DNA from: PALSA-926 sp964476835
GTDB lineage: Bacteria > Pseudomonadota > Alphaproteobacteria > Micavibrionales > UBA2020
DNA length: 64,000 nucleotides
Assembly (NCBI GenBank): GCA_964476835.1
Contig: CAYZCE010000004.1
Coordinates: forward strand, 25,727-89,726
Reading direction: 5' to 3'
Numbering within the stretch: position 1 is the first letter of the stretch; each line of letters begins with the position of its first letter. A program made the position numbers and the translations under genes. The notes beneath the pieces are model-generated. The model was not told the origin of the DNA and did no database searches. It saw only the letters and a program-made list of their open reading frames with translations. Positions 24,074 through 33,112 of the stretch are shown here, one piece after another.

Positions 24074-24970
24074 TTACTTGTCGTCTTCTTCGTCGGACGC
24101 ATCGTCTTCGTCATCGAAGTCGTCGTCATCATCGTCGCCTTCGTCTTCGTCGAGCGCTTCCATGTCGGTCGTCTCTTCTTCGCCATCAGCTTCGACGTTT
24201 TCGTCGTCCTGGCGGCCGATGAGGTCTTCGTCGGTGACCTCGTTCGGGTCCGCGCCTTCTTCGTCGCCGAAGAGGTCGGAGGTGGAACCCGGCATCGCCT
24301 CGATCGCGGGGCGCTTGTCGAGCAGGCCGGAAGCCTTCAGCTCATCCATGCCCGGCAGGTCGCCGAGGCGCTCGAGGCCGAAGTGGTCGAGGAAGGCCTG
24401 CGTGGTCAGCCAGGTGACGGGACGGCCGGGGACTTCGCGGCGCTTGCCGGGCTTGATCCAGCCTGCTTCCATCAGCGCGTCGAGCGCGCCGGGGCTGGTG
24501 GCGACACCGCGGATGTTTTCGATTTCAGCGCGGGTGACGGGCTGGTGATAGGCGATGATCGCCATCGTCTCCATCGCGGCGCGGGTGAACTTGCGCGGCT
24601 GTTCTTTTTCAAGACGCAACTGTTCGCCGAGGTCGGTGGCCGTGCGCAGCGCCCACTTGCGGTCGCGCTGCACGAGGTTGACGCCGCGGCCCGCGTATTG
24701 CTCTTGCAGGTGCGCGAGAACGTCGGGGATCAGCGCGACGCGCTCGGCGGGGAAACGCTCGGCCATCACGCGCTCGTCGAGCGGGTTGCTGGAGGCGAAC
24801 AGCATCGCCTCGATCAGGCGGATGTCGTCCTGCGTCATTTCCGGCTTCGGTTGCTCTTCTTCGGCAACAACTTCGTCTTCCGCGACGGTTTCTTCCTCGA
24901 TCGCGGTTTCGGATTCAATCACGAGCGCCTCTTCTTCGGCGAGCTCATTTTTCTTCTTGGACTTGGCCAT
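24074..24970 (-). CDS. scpB: Segregation and condensation protein B
   Basis: Kleisin-interacting winged-helix protein of the SMC-ScpAB condensin. It has 298 residues, longer than usual because of an acidic tail. The conserved core lies at about 45-215: DDIRLIEAMLFASSNPLDER, LRLEKEQPRKFTRAAMETMA, IIAYHQPVTRAEIENIRGV and VPGRPVTWLTTQAFLDHFGL. The N-terminal 40 residues are Glu-rich and the last 60 or so are almost only Asp/Glu, a low-complexity extension. It overlaps the end of scpA by 26 bases. Confidence 0.93.
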   Translation of the reverse strand: MAKSKKKNELAEEEALVIESETAIEEETVAEDEVVAEEEQPKPEMTQDDIRLIEAMLFASSNPLDERVMAERFPAERVALIPDVLAHLQEQYAGRGVNLVQRDRKWALRTATDLGEQLRLEKEQPRKFTRAAMETMAIIAYHQPVTRAEIENIRGVATSPGALDALMEAGWIKPGKRREVPGRPVTWLTTQAFLDHFGLERLGDLPGMDELKASGLLDKRPAIEAMPGSTSDLFGDEEGADPNEVTDEDLIGRQDDENVEADGEEETTDMEALDEDEGDDDDDDFDDEDDASDEEDDK

Positions 24971-25778
24971 CTGCCACCTCTTCCTTCTTGTCGGTCGGGC
25001 GCCGGATGAAGATCGGCGCGTAGTTCTTGTCTTGCATGATCTGGATCAGGCCGCGTTTCGCCATCTCGAGCGCGCCGCCGAAGGTGGAGGCCACCGCCGA
25101 GCGCTTGACGATGCGTTCCTGCAGGCCGCCCGGCAGGAACATGAACAAGGAGACCCAGTCCTGCGGGATCTTGCCGAGCATCTGCCCCATGCGCTCGATC
25201 GCGTCTTCGAGCGAGAACAGCTTGACGGGATTCAGCTTGTAAACCGAATTCTTCTGGCGCTGCTGGATGTCGCCGTAGGCTTTCAGCATGTCGTACAGCG
25301 TCATCTCGTACTTCGAGATATACGAGGTCGGCAGGCCTTCCGCATCGCCGCGGCCGAAGACGTTGAAGCCGAGGCGCGGCAGGTGGAACAGGTCGTTGGC
25401 GACCTTGCGCATCGCCTCGAGGCGGCGCAGCTGGAACTGCAGCGCTTCAGCGAGGTCTTGCGCCGAGGGCTCCGTCTGCTTCTGCTCTTCCTTGGGGATC
25501 AGCAGGCGCGACTTCAGGTACGCGAGCCATGCGGCCATGACTAGGTAATCCGCCGCGAGTTCGAGGCGCAGCTCGCGCGCCTTCTCGACGAATTCAAGGT
25601 ACTGGTTGGCGAGCGCGAGGATGGAGATCTTCGTCAGGTCAACCTTCTGGTCGCGCGCGAGCGTGAGCAGCATGTCGATCGGCCCGTCGAAATCGCCGAG
25701 CTGGAGCAGCAGCTGCTCGCCCTCGATCCGCTCCTTGGTCAGGAGGTCTTCTTCAAATTGTGCGCTCTCGTTGCTCAT
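24945..25778 (-). CDS. scpA: Segregation and condensation protein A
   Basis: Kleisin subunit bridging SMC heads. The start MSNESAQFEEDL at 25778 gives 277 residues; a longer frame extends into nagZ. The N-terminal motif LQLGDFDGPIDMLLTLARDQ is the family signature, followed by ISILALANQYLEFVEKAREL and AADYLVMAAWLAYLKSRLL. The C-terminal winged helix is FGGALEMAKRGLIQIMQDKN. The start overlaps the nagZ stop (ATGA). The coupling with scpB ensures complex formation. Confidence 0.93.
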   Translation of the reverse strand: MSNESAQFEEDLLTKERIEGEQLLLQLGDFDGPIDMLLTLARDQKVDLTKISILALANQYLEFVEKARELRLELAADYLVMAAWLAYLKSRLLIPKEEQKQTEPSAQDLAEALQFQLRRLEAMRKVANDLFHLPRLGFNVFGRGDAEGLPTSYISKYEMTLYDMLKAYGDIQQRQKNSVYKLNPVKLFSLEDAIERMGQMLGKIPQDWVSLFMFLPGGLQERIVKRSAVASTFGGALEMAKRGLIQIMQDKNYAPIFIRRPTDKKEEVADGQVQEEK

Positions 25779-26788
25779 CCGATCTTCTTCATCGTCTTCA
25801 GTTTCGCTGCGCGTTGCGCTTCCGCCGCCTCGATGCGTGCCGCCGATACGGCCGTCACTTTCGGCGAGGCCTGCAGCGCGGTCACGCGGTCCTCGAAGCT
25901 GCCGTTGCACAACATCGTCAGGTCCATGCCCGCCGCCATCGTGTCCGTCACGCGGCTTTCCAGCGTGCCGCCGAGCGCCTTCATCGAGATATCGTCGGCG
26001 AGCAGCACACCCTCGAAGCCGATCTCGCCCCGCACCACCTCGTCGGTGATGCGCTTCGATACGGTCGCGGCAGAATCATGATCCAGCTGCGAGTATACAA
26101 CATGCGCCGCCATCGCCCAAAGCGCCGTTTTCATATCCGTATGCGCGAGGTATTTGAAGGGCTTGAAGTCGATTTCGGAGAGAAGACTATGGGAAACATC
26201 GACAACCGGGAGCGCCAAATGGCTGTCCACCTTGGCGCGGCCATGGCCGGGAATGTGCTTGATGACGGGCGTCACGGCGCCGTCGAGCAGGCCGCGGCAG
26301 ACCGCCTCGCCCAGCACGCCGACGCGTTCGGGGTCGTCGCTATAGGTGCGGCTGGCGGAGAGGAACGCGTGGCAATCCGGCGCGGGCACGTCGACGACGG
26401 GCGCGCAATTGACGGTGATGCCCATGTCGATGAGGTCGAGCGCCATGCGGTACGAATTGAGGCGCGTCGCCTTGACGCCCTCTTCCAGCGAGGTCGCGGC
26501 GAGGTCGCCGAAGCTCTTGGCCGTCGGGTATTCGATCCATTCCGGCATCTTGAGGCGCGAGACGGAACCGCCTTCCTGGTCGATCAGCACCGGCACATCG
26601 GCGCGTCCGACGCAGGCGCGCATCGCGGCAACCAGTTCGGTCACCTGCGCACGGCTGACGCAGTTGCGCTTGAAGAGGATGAAGCCCGCGGGCTTTTCGC
26701 TCTTGAAGAGCTGCTCTTCTTCGCGCGTCAGTTCGGTGCCGGTGGCGTCGACGATGATCGCCTTCATGGCGGTAAATTGAGTGCTCAT
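25775..26788 (-). CDS. nagZ: Beta-N-acetylhexosaminidase NagZ
   Basis: Cytosolic family-3 glycosidase that removes N-acetylglucosamine from recycled muropeptides. From the ATG at 26788 it has 337 residues. The signature KHIPGHGRAKVDSHLALPVV carries the conserved His/Lys; GGSVSRL and FEGVLLADDISMKAL (nucleophile Asp) are also family features. The start shares bases with the SPOR gene stop (TGATG). The block argS-SPOR-nagZ-scpA-scpB is a typical alphaproteobacterial arrangement. Confidence 0.94.
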   Translation of the reverse strand: MSTQFTAMKAIIVDATGTELTREEEQLFKSEKPAGFILFKRNCVSRAQVTELVAAMRACVGRADVPVLIDQEGGSVSRLKMPEWIEYPTAKSFGDLAATSLEEGVKATRLNSYRMALDLIDMGITVNCAPVVDVPAPDCHAFLSASRTYSDDPERVGVLGEAVCRGLLDGAVTPVIKHIPGHGRAKVDSHLALPVVDVSHSLLSEIDFKPFKYLAHTDMKTALWAMAAHVVYSQLDHDSAATVSKRITDEVVRGEIGFEGVLLADDISMKALGGTLESRVTDTMAAGMDLTMLCNGSFEDRVTALQASPKVTAVSAARIEAAEAQRAAKLKTMKKIG

Positions 26789-27633
26789 CACTTTTGTCCC
26801 TTCACGAGGATGCATCCGCCCGGCACCGCCGTCTTGAGCATGGCGCAGATTTCACGCGCGCGGTCTTCGGTCACCTTGCCGGCCTGCAGGCGGTAGAACG
26901 TGCCCTTGGCGGGGAGGACGACTTTTTCGGTGTGCATGCTCAGGTTTTTCAGCAAGCCCGGGTACTTCTTGCGTGCCCAATCCCAATCCTTCTTCGCGCC
27001 CGCGACATCGCGGTAAGAGCCGAGCTGGATATAGGAAGCGGCGACAGCCTTGGTGTTGGCGGTATCCGCGGCAGGTACAGCCGCGGCGGCGGCGGACGCT
27101 GCCGGCGGCACAAGCTTTTCAGCTTCCGGCGCGGCAGGCGTGAGATCAAGCTTCGGCGCGGACGTATCCTGGGGCGGCACAGCGGCGACTGAAGCCACTT
27201 CCGCCGCCGACGCATCCGCTTTCGCCGCTGCGGCGTCATCAGGCGATTGAAGGGCAGCGGATTTATCCATCGGCGCTTCGGGGCTGGGGAGGATCTTTTC
27301 AGGGCCGTTGCCGGGATTTTTCTCGAGCGGTGCGAAGGCATCGCTGTCCTGATGCGGCACCGCCATCCCGCCCGGATCGACGGGAGCGACCTTGACCGGA
27401 TCGGTGTCGGCCTTCACGACAGGCACGTCCATGTCGACATAACGGTCGCCGCCGCGCGGATAGGCGTACCAGACGATGCTGATGAAAGCGAGGACCGCCA
27501 CCACCGCCAGCGTGCCTTGCGGCAGGCGGCGCTTCGGCGGCTCTTCCTGCGGCTGCTTCCTGTTGGGCGCAGCAGCGCCGCGGTTCATGTAATAAGAGCC
27601 GAGGTTTTCGTCTTCGGTATTGTTGTCGCTCAT
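26788..27633 (-). CDS. SPOR-domain cell-envelope protein
   Basis: A 281-residue bitopic inner-membrane protein: a cytoplasmic N-terminus with a Pro/Lys-rich stretch, one membrane helix at about 38-55 (GTLAVVAVLAFISIVWYAYP), a long Ala/Pro/Asp-rich periplasmic linker, and a C-terminal SPOR domain (YIQLGSYRDVAGAKKDWDWA, then VVLPAKGTFYRLQAG). SPOR domains bind denuded septal peptidoglycan, so a division-site role is likely. It is coupled to argS at its start and to nagZ at its stop. Confidence 0.88.
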   Translation of the reverse strand: MSDNNTEDENLGSYYMNRGAAAPNRKQPQEEPPKRRLPQGTLAVVAVLAFISIVWYAYPRGGDRYVDMDVPVVKADTDPVKVAPVDPGGMAVPHQDSDAFAPLEKNPGNGPEKILPSPEAPMDKSAALQSPDDAAAAKADASAAEVASVAAVPPQDTSAPKLDLTPAAPEAEKLVPPAASAAAAAVPAADTANTKAVAASYIQLGSYRDVAGAKKDWDWARKKYPGLLKNLSMHTEKVVLPAKGTFYRLQAGKVTEDRAREICAMLKTAVPGGCILVKGQK

Positions 27634-29387
27634 CCGTGCATCTCCTCCACCGGCGTTACACCCATCACGGCGAGGCCCGAGGCGATGACGGTCGCAACCG
27701 CCTTCACCAGCGCCAGCCGCGCGCGGCTCAGTTCCTTGTCGCTGTCGATCAGGAAACGCAGGGTCGCGTCCTCGCGCCCCTTGTTCCAGAAGGAATGGAA
27801 TTCCGACGCGAGGTCGTGCAGGTAGATCGCGATGCGGTGCGGTTCCAGCGCTTCCGCCGCGCTCTCGACGAAGCGCGGCCAGCCGGCCATCAGGCGGACA
27901 AGCTTCAGTTCCTCCTCCGACGACAGGCGCGACATGTCGGCCGTGGCCAGCGCGGGTGCGGACAGGTCGATGTCATGCCACATATTCTTCGCGTTGCGGA
28001 ACACGGAATAGCAGCGCGCATGCGCATACTGCACATAGAACACCGGGTTGTCCTTCGATTGCTCGACGACCTTGGCGTAGTCGAATTCCAGCTCGCTGTC
28101 GGGCGTGCGCGCCATCATGAAGAAGCGCACCGCGCCCGCACCCACCTCTTCCACCATCTCGCGCAGCGTGATGATGTTGCCGGAGCGCTTGGAGAACTTC
28201 ACCGGCACGCCGTTCTTGAGCACCTTGACCATGCCGCAGAACATCACGTCGATCTTGGCCTTGCCTTCCGACAGCGCGGCGACGGCCGGGCGCATCTTGT
28301 CGAGGTAGTTGCCGTGGTCCTTGCCGAGCACGTTGATCATGTGGTTGAAGCCGCGCGTCATCTTGTCGTAGTGGTACGCGATGTCGGGCATGATGTAGGC
28401 CCAGTTGCCGTCACGCTTCTTCAGCGGCCGGTCGGAGCTGTCGCCGAATTTCGACGAGCGGAACAGCGTCAGCTCCGCCGGCTCCCAATCGTCCATTTCC
28501 TTGCCCTTAGGCGGCGGCAGCGTGCCTTGGTAGATCAGGTCCATATCGGACAGCGTCTTGAAGACCTTGTCCAGCGTGCCGTTCTCGATGACTTCACGCT
28601 CGTTGGCGAAATAGTCGTGGTGGATGCCGATGAGGTCGAGGTCCTTGCGGATTTCTTCCATCATGTACTGAACGGCGAAGGCGCGGATCGGCGCGATCCA
28701 TTCGGCTTCGTCCTTGGCCAGCCAGCCTTGGCCATCGCGCTTGGCCAATGCGGCGCCCACGTCCTTGAGGTATTCGCCGGGGTACAACCCTTCGGGGATC
28801 GTGACGAGGTCGTCGCCGAGCGCTTCGCGATAGCGCAGGTACACGGTACGCGCCAGCACATCGACCTGCGTGCCGGCATCGTTGAAGTAATATTCGCGCG
28901 TGACGTCATAGCCCGCTTTCTGCAGCAGGCGCGCCAGCACGTCGCCGATCACCGCACCGCGCACGTGGCCCGCATGCATCGGGCCGGTCGGGTTGGCGGA
29001 GACGTATTCGACGTTGACCTTCTCGCCCTTGCCCAGCATGCTGTCGCCGAAGCGTTCGCCCTTGGCGAGAATCTCGCCGAGGATGTTCACCCACTCAACC
29101 GGATGCAGGCGGAAGTTGACAAAGCCCGGCCCTGCGACCGATGCATCCGCGACGCCCGGCAGTTCCTTGAGCTTCACAACCAGCGCTTCGCCGAGCGTAC
29201 GCGGATTGGTGCCTGCGTTCTTCGCCAGCACCATCGCGGCATTGGTCGCCATGTCGCCATGCGACGCCTCGCGCGGCGGTTCCACCTTGGCGCGGGAAAG
29301 GTCGAGACCCGCCGGCAGCGCACCGGATGCGATCATGCTGTTGAGGATTTTAAGGACCTCATCCTGATAGCGATGGAATATGTTCAT
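27630..29387 (-). CDS. argS: Arginyl-tRNA synthetase
   Basis: Class I synthetase, 585 residues from the ATG at 29387 (MNIFHRYQDEVLKILN). The HIGH-type motif appears as PMHAGHVRGAVIGDV and the KMSKS-type loop as FSKRSGNIITL. The N-terminal additional domain and the C-terminal anticodon-binding DALR region (end ASGLAVMGVTPVEEMHG) are present. The upstream intergenic stretch is AT-rich and may hold promoters for both argS and the divergent gene at 29527. The SPOR gene start overlaps its stop. Confidence 0.97.
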   Translation of the reverse strand: MNIFHRYQDEVLKILNSMIASGALPAGLDLSRAKVEPPREASHGDMATNAAMVLAKNAGTNPRTLGEALVVKLKELPGVADASVAGPGFVNFRLHPVEWVNILGEILAKGERFGDSMLGKGEKVNVEYVSANPTGPMHAGHVRGAVIGDVLARLLQKAGYDVTREYYFNDAGTQVDVLARTVYLRYREALGDDLVTIPEGLYPGEYLKDVGAALAKRDGQGWLAKDEAEWIAPIRAFAVQYMMEEIRKDLDLIGIHHDYFANEREVIENGTLDKVFKTLSDMDLIYQGTLPPPKGKEMDDWEPAELTLFRSSKFGDSSDRPLKKRDGNWAYIMPDIAYHYDKMTRGFNHMINVLGKDHGNYLDKMRPAVAALSEGKAKIDVMFCGMVKVLKNGVPVKFSKRSGNIITLREMVEEVGAGAVRFFMMARTPDSELEFDYAKVVEQSKDNPVFYVQYAHARCYSVFRNAKNMWHDIDLSAPALATADMSRLSSEEELKLVRLMAGWPRFVESAAEALEPHRIAIYLHDLASEFHSFWNKGREDATLRFLIDSDKELSRARLALVKAVATVIASGLAVMGVTPVEEMHG

Positions 29388-29454
29388 GACGGTGATTTTA
29401 GAGAAAAATTCCCACGAATAACAGGGTTTTAGACGGTTTCTTGTCAAAAAATAA

Positions 29455-29483
29455 TTGACATAATTAAGGAAAAGCTGTAGCAT
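29455..29483 (+). promoter_or_regulatory. Possible sigma-70-type promoter
   Basis: TTGACA at 29455-29460, a 17-base spacer and TAGCAT at 29478-29483, in an AT-rich stretch similar to that before the gene at 6527. The -35 is perfect, the -10 is weak (four of six). Confidence 0.45.
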
Positions 29484-29526
29484 CTAAAACAAGTCAATAA
29501 ATGCCAAGAAAAAAAGGATATTCCTC

Positions 29527-29982
29527 ATGACGATCAGCAGCTTCTTCAACCGTCTCCTCGGCACCGAAACCGCCACCGCGAGCGTCATGAACACCGTTAC
29601 CTTCGTGACCACGCGCGCACGTGGCGCCGACGAACCGAACCCCGAGAGCACGACCAGCTACACCACCCCGCAAAAGGGCTACACCGTCGATCTCGACACC
29701 GCCACGGTTTATAAAAGCTGCGAAGCGCGCAAGGTCAAGGGCGGCGATTATGCCGTATCGGTCATCGAGACCGTCGTCGTCGCGTCGGAAAACCCGGGTT
29801 ACAAGCGCAGCTACACCACCGCAACGCAAGTTCCCAACGCTGACGGCACGCTGGTATTCGACGCCGATGAAGCCGTCTCTGCCCTCAAGTCTTTCGAGAA
29901 GCACTTCGGTTCGCAGCCGGAATACAAGGTCTCCGGCGGCGCCGAACCCCGCCACTACAAGAAATACGAGCCGAAGCCGTAA
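29527..29982 (+). CDS. Hypothetical 151-residue protein
   Basis: A soluble, Thr/Lys-rich protein with no signal or membrane segment, starting MTISSFFNRLLGTETATASV. The body has beta-type stretches (NTVTFVTTRARG, YAVSVIETVVVAS) and a basic C-terminus with HYKKYEPKP. No family is recognised. Its start follows AAAAGGATA, and a good promoter and terminator enclose it, so it is a single-gene transcript divergent from argS. Confidence 0.65.
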   Translation: MTISSFFNRLLGTETATASVMNTVTFVTTRARGADEPNPESTTSYTTPQKGYTVDLDTATVYKSCEARKVKGGDYAVSVIETVVVASENPGYKRSYTTATQVPNADGTLVFDADEAVSALKSFEKHFGSQPEYKVSGGAEPRHYKKYEPKP

Positions 29983-30000
29983 GAACGGCCTCCACCAAAC

Positions 30001-30031
30001 AAAAAGCCGGAACTTAGGGTTCCGGCTTTTT
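30001..30031. terminator. Rho-independent terminator
   Basis: AAAAAGCCGGAAC / GGTTCCGGCTTTTT, a long perfect stem with a TTAG loop and A/T runs on both sides; it serves the hypothetical gene at 29527 and probably dgt from the other strand. Confidence 0.9.
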
Positions 30032-30047
30032 GTTTGCGCAATGATTT

Positions 30048-31241
30048 TCAGCGCCGGTACGGGTCGAACAGTTCCTTGTGTTCCAGCAGCGCCGAGCGGT
30101 CGGTAAGGCCGGCGATATAATCAGCGACGATGCGGGCGCGCGCAGTCTTGCTGACGCCTTCTGCTTGCGCCTTCCATTCAGGTGGCAGGCAGCGCGGGTT
30201 TTCGAGGAAGGCGGCGAAGAGGTCCTGCACCACCTTGAACGTGGTGAGGCGCGAGCGGCTGACGTGGTCCGACAGGTAGAAGTTGTTCCACAGAAAACCG
30301 CGCAGCTCGCTGTCGCGCTTCTGCATGGTGGGCGACATCGTCACGATCTGGCGGTCGGCGTGGCGCACGTCGTCGGGGCATTCGGGCGCGATCCTGGCGA
30401 GACGCGCCTTGGTCTCCGCCAGCACGTCGACAACATAGGTGCCCATCACGTCGCGGATGGTTTCCTGCACCAACCGACGGTCGTCGATGCCGGGGTAATC
30501 GCGGCGCTTCTGGTGGATGATTTTATCCACCCACTCCACCGCCTTGAGGTCGGCCAACGTGAAGATGCCGCCGCCGATGCCGTCGTCGATGTCGTGGCTG
30601 TTGTAGGCGATGTCGTCGGCTATCCCTGCGATCTGCGCCTCGAGCGAGGCGTAGGTGTTGAGCATCAAATCCATCTCGCCGCTCAGTTCCTTGAGCGTGA
30701 TTTCCAGCTTCTTCTTCATCGGGCCATTGTGCTTGACGAGGCCCTCGAGGCTCTCCCACGTCAGGTTGAGGCCGTCGAAGTTGGGATACTTCTTCTCCAG
30801 CTTGGTCACCACGCGCAACGTCTGGTCGTTGTGGTCGAAGCCGCCGTAGGGCTTCATGCATTCCTTGAGCGCATCCTCGCCCACGTGGGCGAAGGGCGTG
30901 TGGCCGAGGTCGTGCGCGAGCGCGCAGGTCTCGGCGAGGTCCTCGTTCGCGCGCAGGTGCCGGGCGAGCGAGCGCGCCACTTGCGCGACCTCGATGCTGT
31001 GGCTGAGGCGCGTGCGGAACTGGTCGCCTTCGTGATAGACGAACACCTGCGTCTTGAACTTGAGGCGGCGGAAGGCGGTGGAGTGGATGACGCGGTCGCG
31101 GTCGCGCTCGAAGTCGCCGCGCGTCTTGCTCGGCAGTTCGGGATAGAGGCGGCCGCGGTTGTCGTTCTCGCGGCTCGCGTAAGCCGCGAAACCATCATCG
31201 TGAATTTTCGGCAGGGATTTCAGCTTCTTAGCTTTGGACAT
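30048..31241 (-). CDS. dgt: Deoxyguanosinetriphosphate triphosphohydrolase-like protein
   Basis: HD-domain hydrolase that cleaves dNTPs to deoxynucleoside and triphosphate; alphaproteobacterial members are called dGTPase-like. It has 397 residues. The HD site is seen as TRLSHSIEVAQVARSL with LAHDLGHTPFAHVGEDAL, and the later IADDIAYNSHDIDDGI holds the remaining metal ligand. The N-terminal RDRVIHSTAFRRLKFKTQV is typical. It is divergent from erpA, an arrangement common in alphaproteobacteria. Confidence 0.94.
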   Translation of the reverse strand: MSKAKKLKSLPKIHDDGFAAYASRENDNRGRLYPELPSKTRGDFERDRDRVIHSTAFRRLKFKTQVFVYHEGDQFRTRLSHSIEVAQVARSLARHLRANEDLAETCALAHDLGHTPFAHVGEDALKECMKPYGGFDHNDQTLRVVTKLEKKYPNFDGLNLTWESLEGLVKHNGPMKKKLEITLKELSGEMDLMLNTYASLEAQIAGIADDIAYNSHDIDDGIGGGIFTLADLKAVEWVDKIIHQKRRDYPGIDDRRLVQETIRDVMGTYVVDVLAETKARLARIAPECPDDVRHADRQIVTMSPTMQKRDSELRGFLWNNFYLSDHVSRSRLTTFKVVQDLFAAFLENPRCLPPEWKAQAEGVSKTARARIVADYIAGLTDRSALLEHKELFDPYRR

Positions 31242-31307
31242 CGCAAAATCCTTTCAATGACAAGCTTTTAGAGCATATAATAAGGGTATAACAAAGGAAA
31301 ATGTGCC

Positions 31308-31646
31308 ATGACCGCCGAAACACTGTCAATGACCGACTCTTGCGCGCGTCGCATCCTCTCCCTGCGCGAAAAACAGGGCAACCCGAAACTCGCCCTGCGC
31401 GTGACGGTGCTGGGGGGCGGCTGTTCGGGTTTTAAATACACCCTCGAATTCGACGACCAGTCCCAGCCCGACGACGTGACCGTGGAGAAGAACGGCGCGA
31501 CGCTGGTGACGGACGAAACCTCGCTCCCCTTCCTCGCCAACGCTGTCGTGGATTACGAACAGAGCCTGATGGGCTCCGCCTTCAAGATCAAGAACCCGAA
31601 CGCGGCCTCGAGCTGCGGCTGCGGCAAGTCGTTCTCGACGATGTAA
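31308..31646 (+). CDS. erpA: A-type iron-sulfur cluster insertion protein
   Basis: A 112-residue A-type carrier delivering Fe-S clusters to apoproteins, for example lipoyl synthase and respiratory enzymes. The three invariant cysteines are present: GGGCSGFKY in the middle and SSCGCGKSF at the C-terminus. AAAGGAAA precedes the ATG. The pairing of erpA with dgt on the opposite strand is typical of this class and supports the assignment over iscA or sufA. Confidence 0.92.
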   Translation: MTAETLSMTDSCARRILSLREKQGNPKLALRVTVLGGGCSGFKYTLEFDDQSQPDDVTVEKNGATLVTDETSLPFLANAVVDYEQSLMGSAFKIKNPNAASSCGCGKSFSTM

Positions 31647-33110
31647 TCAGGCCTTCGCTTTACGCAGGCCGAGATACACCACAAAAGCAATCGCGAAACC
31701 GATGAACCACGCATAGGCGTAAAGGCCTTGCAGCGGTGCGTCGTTCAGTAGCTTCACTTGCACGAGGAAGCCAGACAAGCTCGGCAGGACGCCGGCTACG
31801 AAAGCGATAAGGGCTGCGGGACTGATGCCGGCATAAGGCCCCTTCTCGCGATACAGTCCCGCAAGGTCGAGCTTGCAGCGGCGATACACGAAATAATCCG
31901 CGATCAGGATGCCGCCGATGGGGCCGAGCAGCGCGCTATAAGCGATCAGCCACGTGAAGATATAGCCGTTCGGGTCGGCGACCAGCTTCCACGGCATCAT
32001 CAATACGCCGATCACGCCGGTGATATACCCGCCGGTGCGGAACGAGATCTTGCTGGGCGCGAGGTGCGCGAAATCGTTGGCAGGCGAGACCACATTGGCC
32101 GCGATGTTGGTCGCCAACGTCGCGACGCAGAGCGCGAGCATCGAGACGACCAGCACGACTGGGTTGGTGAAGCGCGTCAGCACGTCGACCGGGTTCCAGA
32201 TCGGCGCGCCATAGATGACGGTGGTGGCCGAAGTGACCGCGACGCCGATGAAGGCATAGAGCGCCATCGTCAGCGGCAAGCCGATCGCCTGCCCGAGCGC
32301 CTGATCCTTCTGCGTCTTCGCATAGCGCGAGAAGTCGGGAATGTTGAGCGACAAGGTCGCCCAGAAGCCGACCATGCCCGTCAGCGCCGGGAAGAAATAG
32401 TGCCAGAACTGCCCCGCCTGCGGTTGGCCTGCGTCGAACTGCGACGGCTGCGACAGGATGGGGCCGAAGCCGCCTGCCGCCTTGTACGCCCACGCCAGCA
32501 GCGCGAGGCCGAGCGCGATCAGCAATGGCGCCTTGATGTTGAGCAGGAAGCGGATGGTGTCGATGCCGCGCCATATCACCCACATGTTGATGCCCCAGAA
32601 CAGCAGGAAACACGCGAACTGCCCGGGCGTGATGCCGAACATGTTGTCAGCCGCCGCGGTCTGGATGTTGAAGACTACCGCGCAGATTTTATAAATCGCC
32701 TCGCCGCCGATCCACGTCTGGATGCCGAACCAGCCGCAGGCGACCAGCGCGCGCAGCACGGCGGGGATATTGGCGCCCTTGGTGCCAAAGGCCGCGCGGC
32801 AGTAAACCGGGAACGGGATGCCGTAGCGCGTGCCCGCATGCGCATTGAGGATCATCGGCAGCAGCACGATCAGGTTGCCGAGGAAGATGGTCAAGACCGC
32901 CTGCCACCAGTTCATCCCGCCGCCGATCAACGACGAAGCGAGCATATAAGTCGGGATGCAGGCCGACATCGACACCCACAGGGCGGCGAAGCTGAACATC
33001 CCCCACTTGCGCCCCGCCGCGCCCACCGGCGCGAGGTCGCCGTTGCATATCCCGCTGCCCTTAAGTTCGAGCTGCTCGGCTTTCGACAGTTCGGCGCAGA
33101 GTGTCGTCAT
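31647..33110 (-). CDS. NCS1-family nucleobase:cation symporter
   Basis: A 487-residue twelve-helix permease. The start at 33110 follows AAGGAG. Helix 1 carries the NCS1 substrate-binding pattern (WVSMSACIPTYMLASSLIGG); helix 3 has YGIPFPVYCRAAFG, and the GWFGIQTWIGGEAIY stretch is the conserved Trp/Gly region. Family substrates are cytosine, uracil, allantoin, hydantoins or thiamine precursors; the substrate here cannot be called. No nucleobase catabolic gene is near. It is convergent with erpA and follows the Sel1 gene by two bases. Confidence 0.88.
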   Translation of the reverse strand: MTTLCAELSKAEQLELKGSGICNGDLAPVGAAGRKWGMFSFAALWVSMSACIPTYMLASSLIGGGMNWWQAVLTIFLGNLIVLLPMILNAHAGTRYGIPFPVYCRAAFGTKGANIPAVLRALVACGWFGIQTWIGGEAIYKICAVVFNIQTAAADNMFGITPGQFACFLLFWGINMWVIWRGIDTIRFLLNIKAPLLIALGLALLAWAYKAAGGFGPILSQPSQFDAGQPQAGQFWHYFFPALTGMVGFWATLSLNIPDFSRYAKTQKDQALGQAIGLPLTMALYAFIGVAVTSATTVIYGAPIWNPVDVLTRFTNPVVLVVSMLALCVATLATNIAANVVSPANDFAHLAPSKISFRTGGYITGVIGVLMMPWKLVADPNGYIFTWLIAYSALLGPIGGILIADYFVYRRCKLDLAGLYREKGPYAGISPAALIAFVAGVLPSLSGFLVQVKLLNDAPLQGLYAYAWFIGFAIAFVVYLGLRKAKA

Positions 33111-33112
33111 GA

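Noticed and set aside
24078..24548. Ser-rich plus-strand frame opposite scpB
   Set aside because: It is the complement of the Asp/Glu tail and carries no domain.
27636..29432. 598-codon plus-strand frame opposite argS
   Set aside because: Shadow of argS, with extreme His/Arg content.
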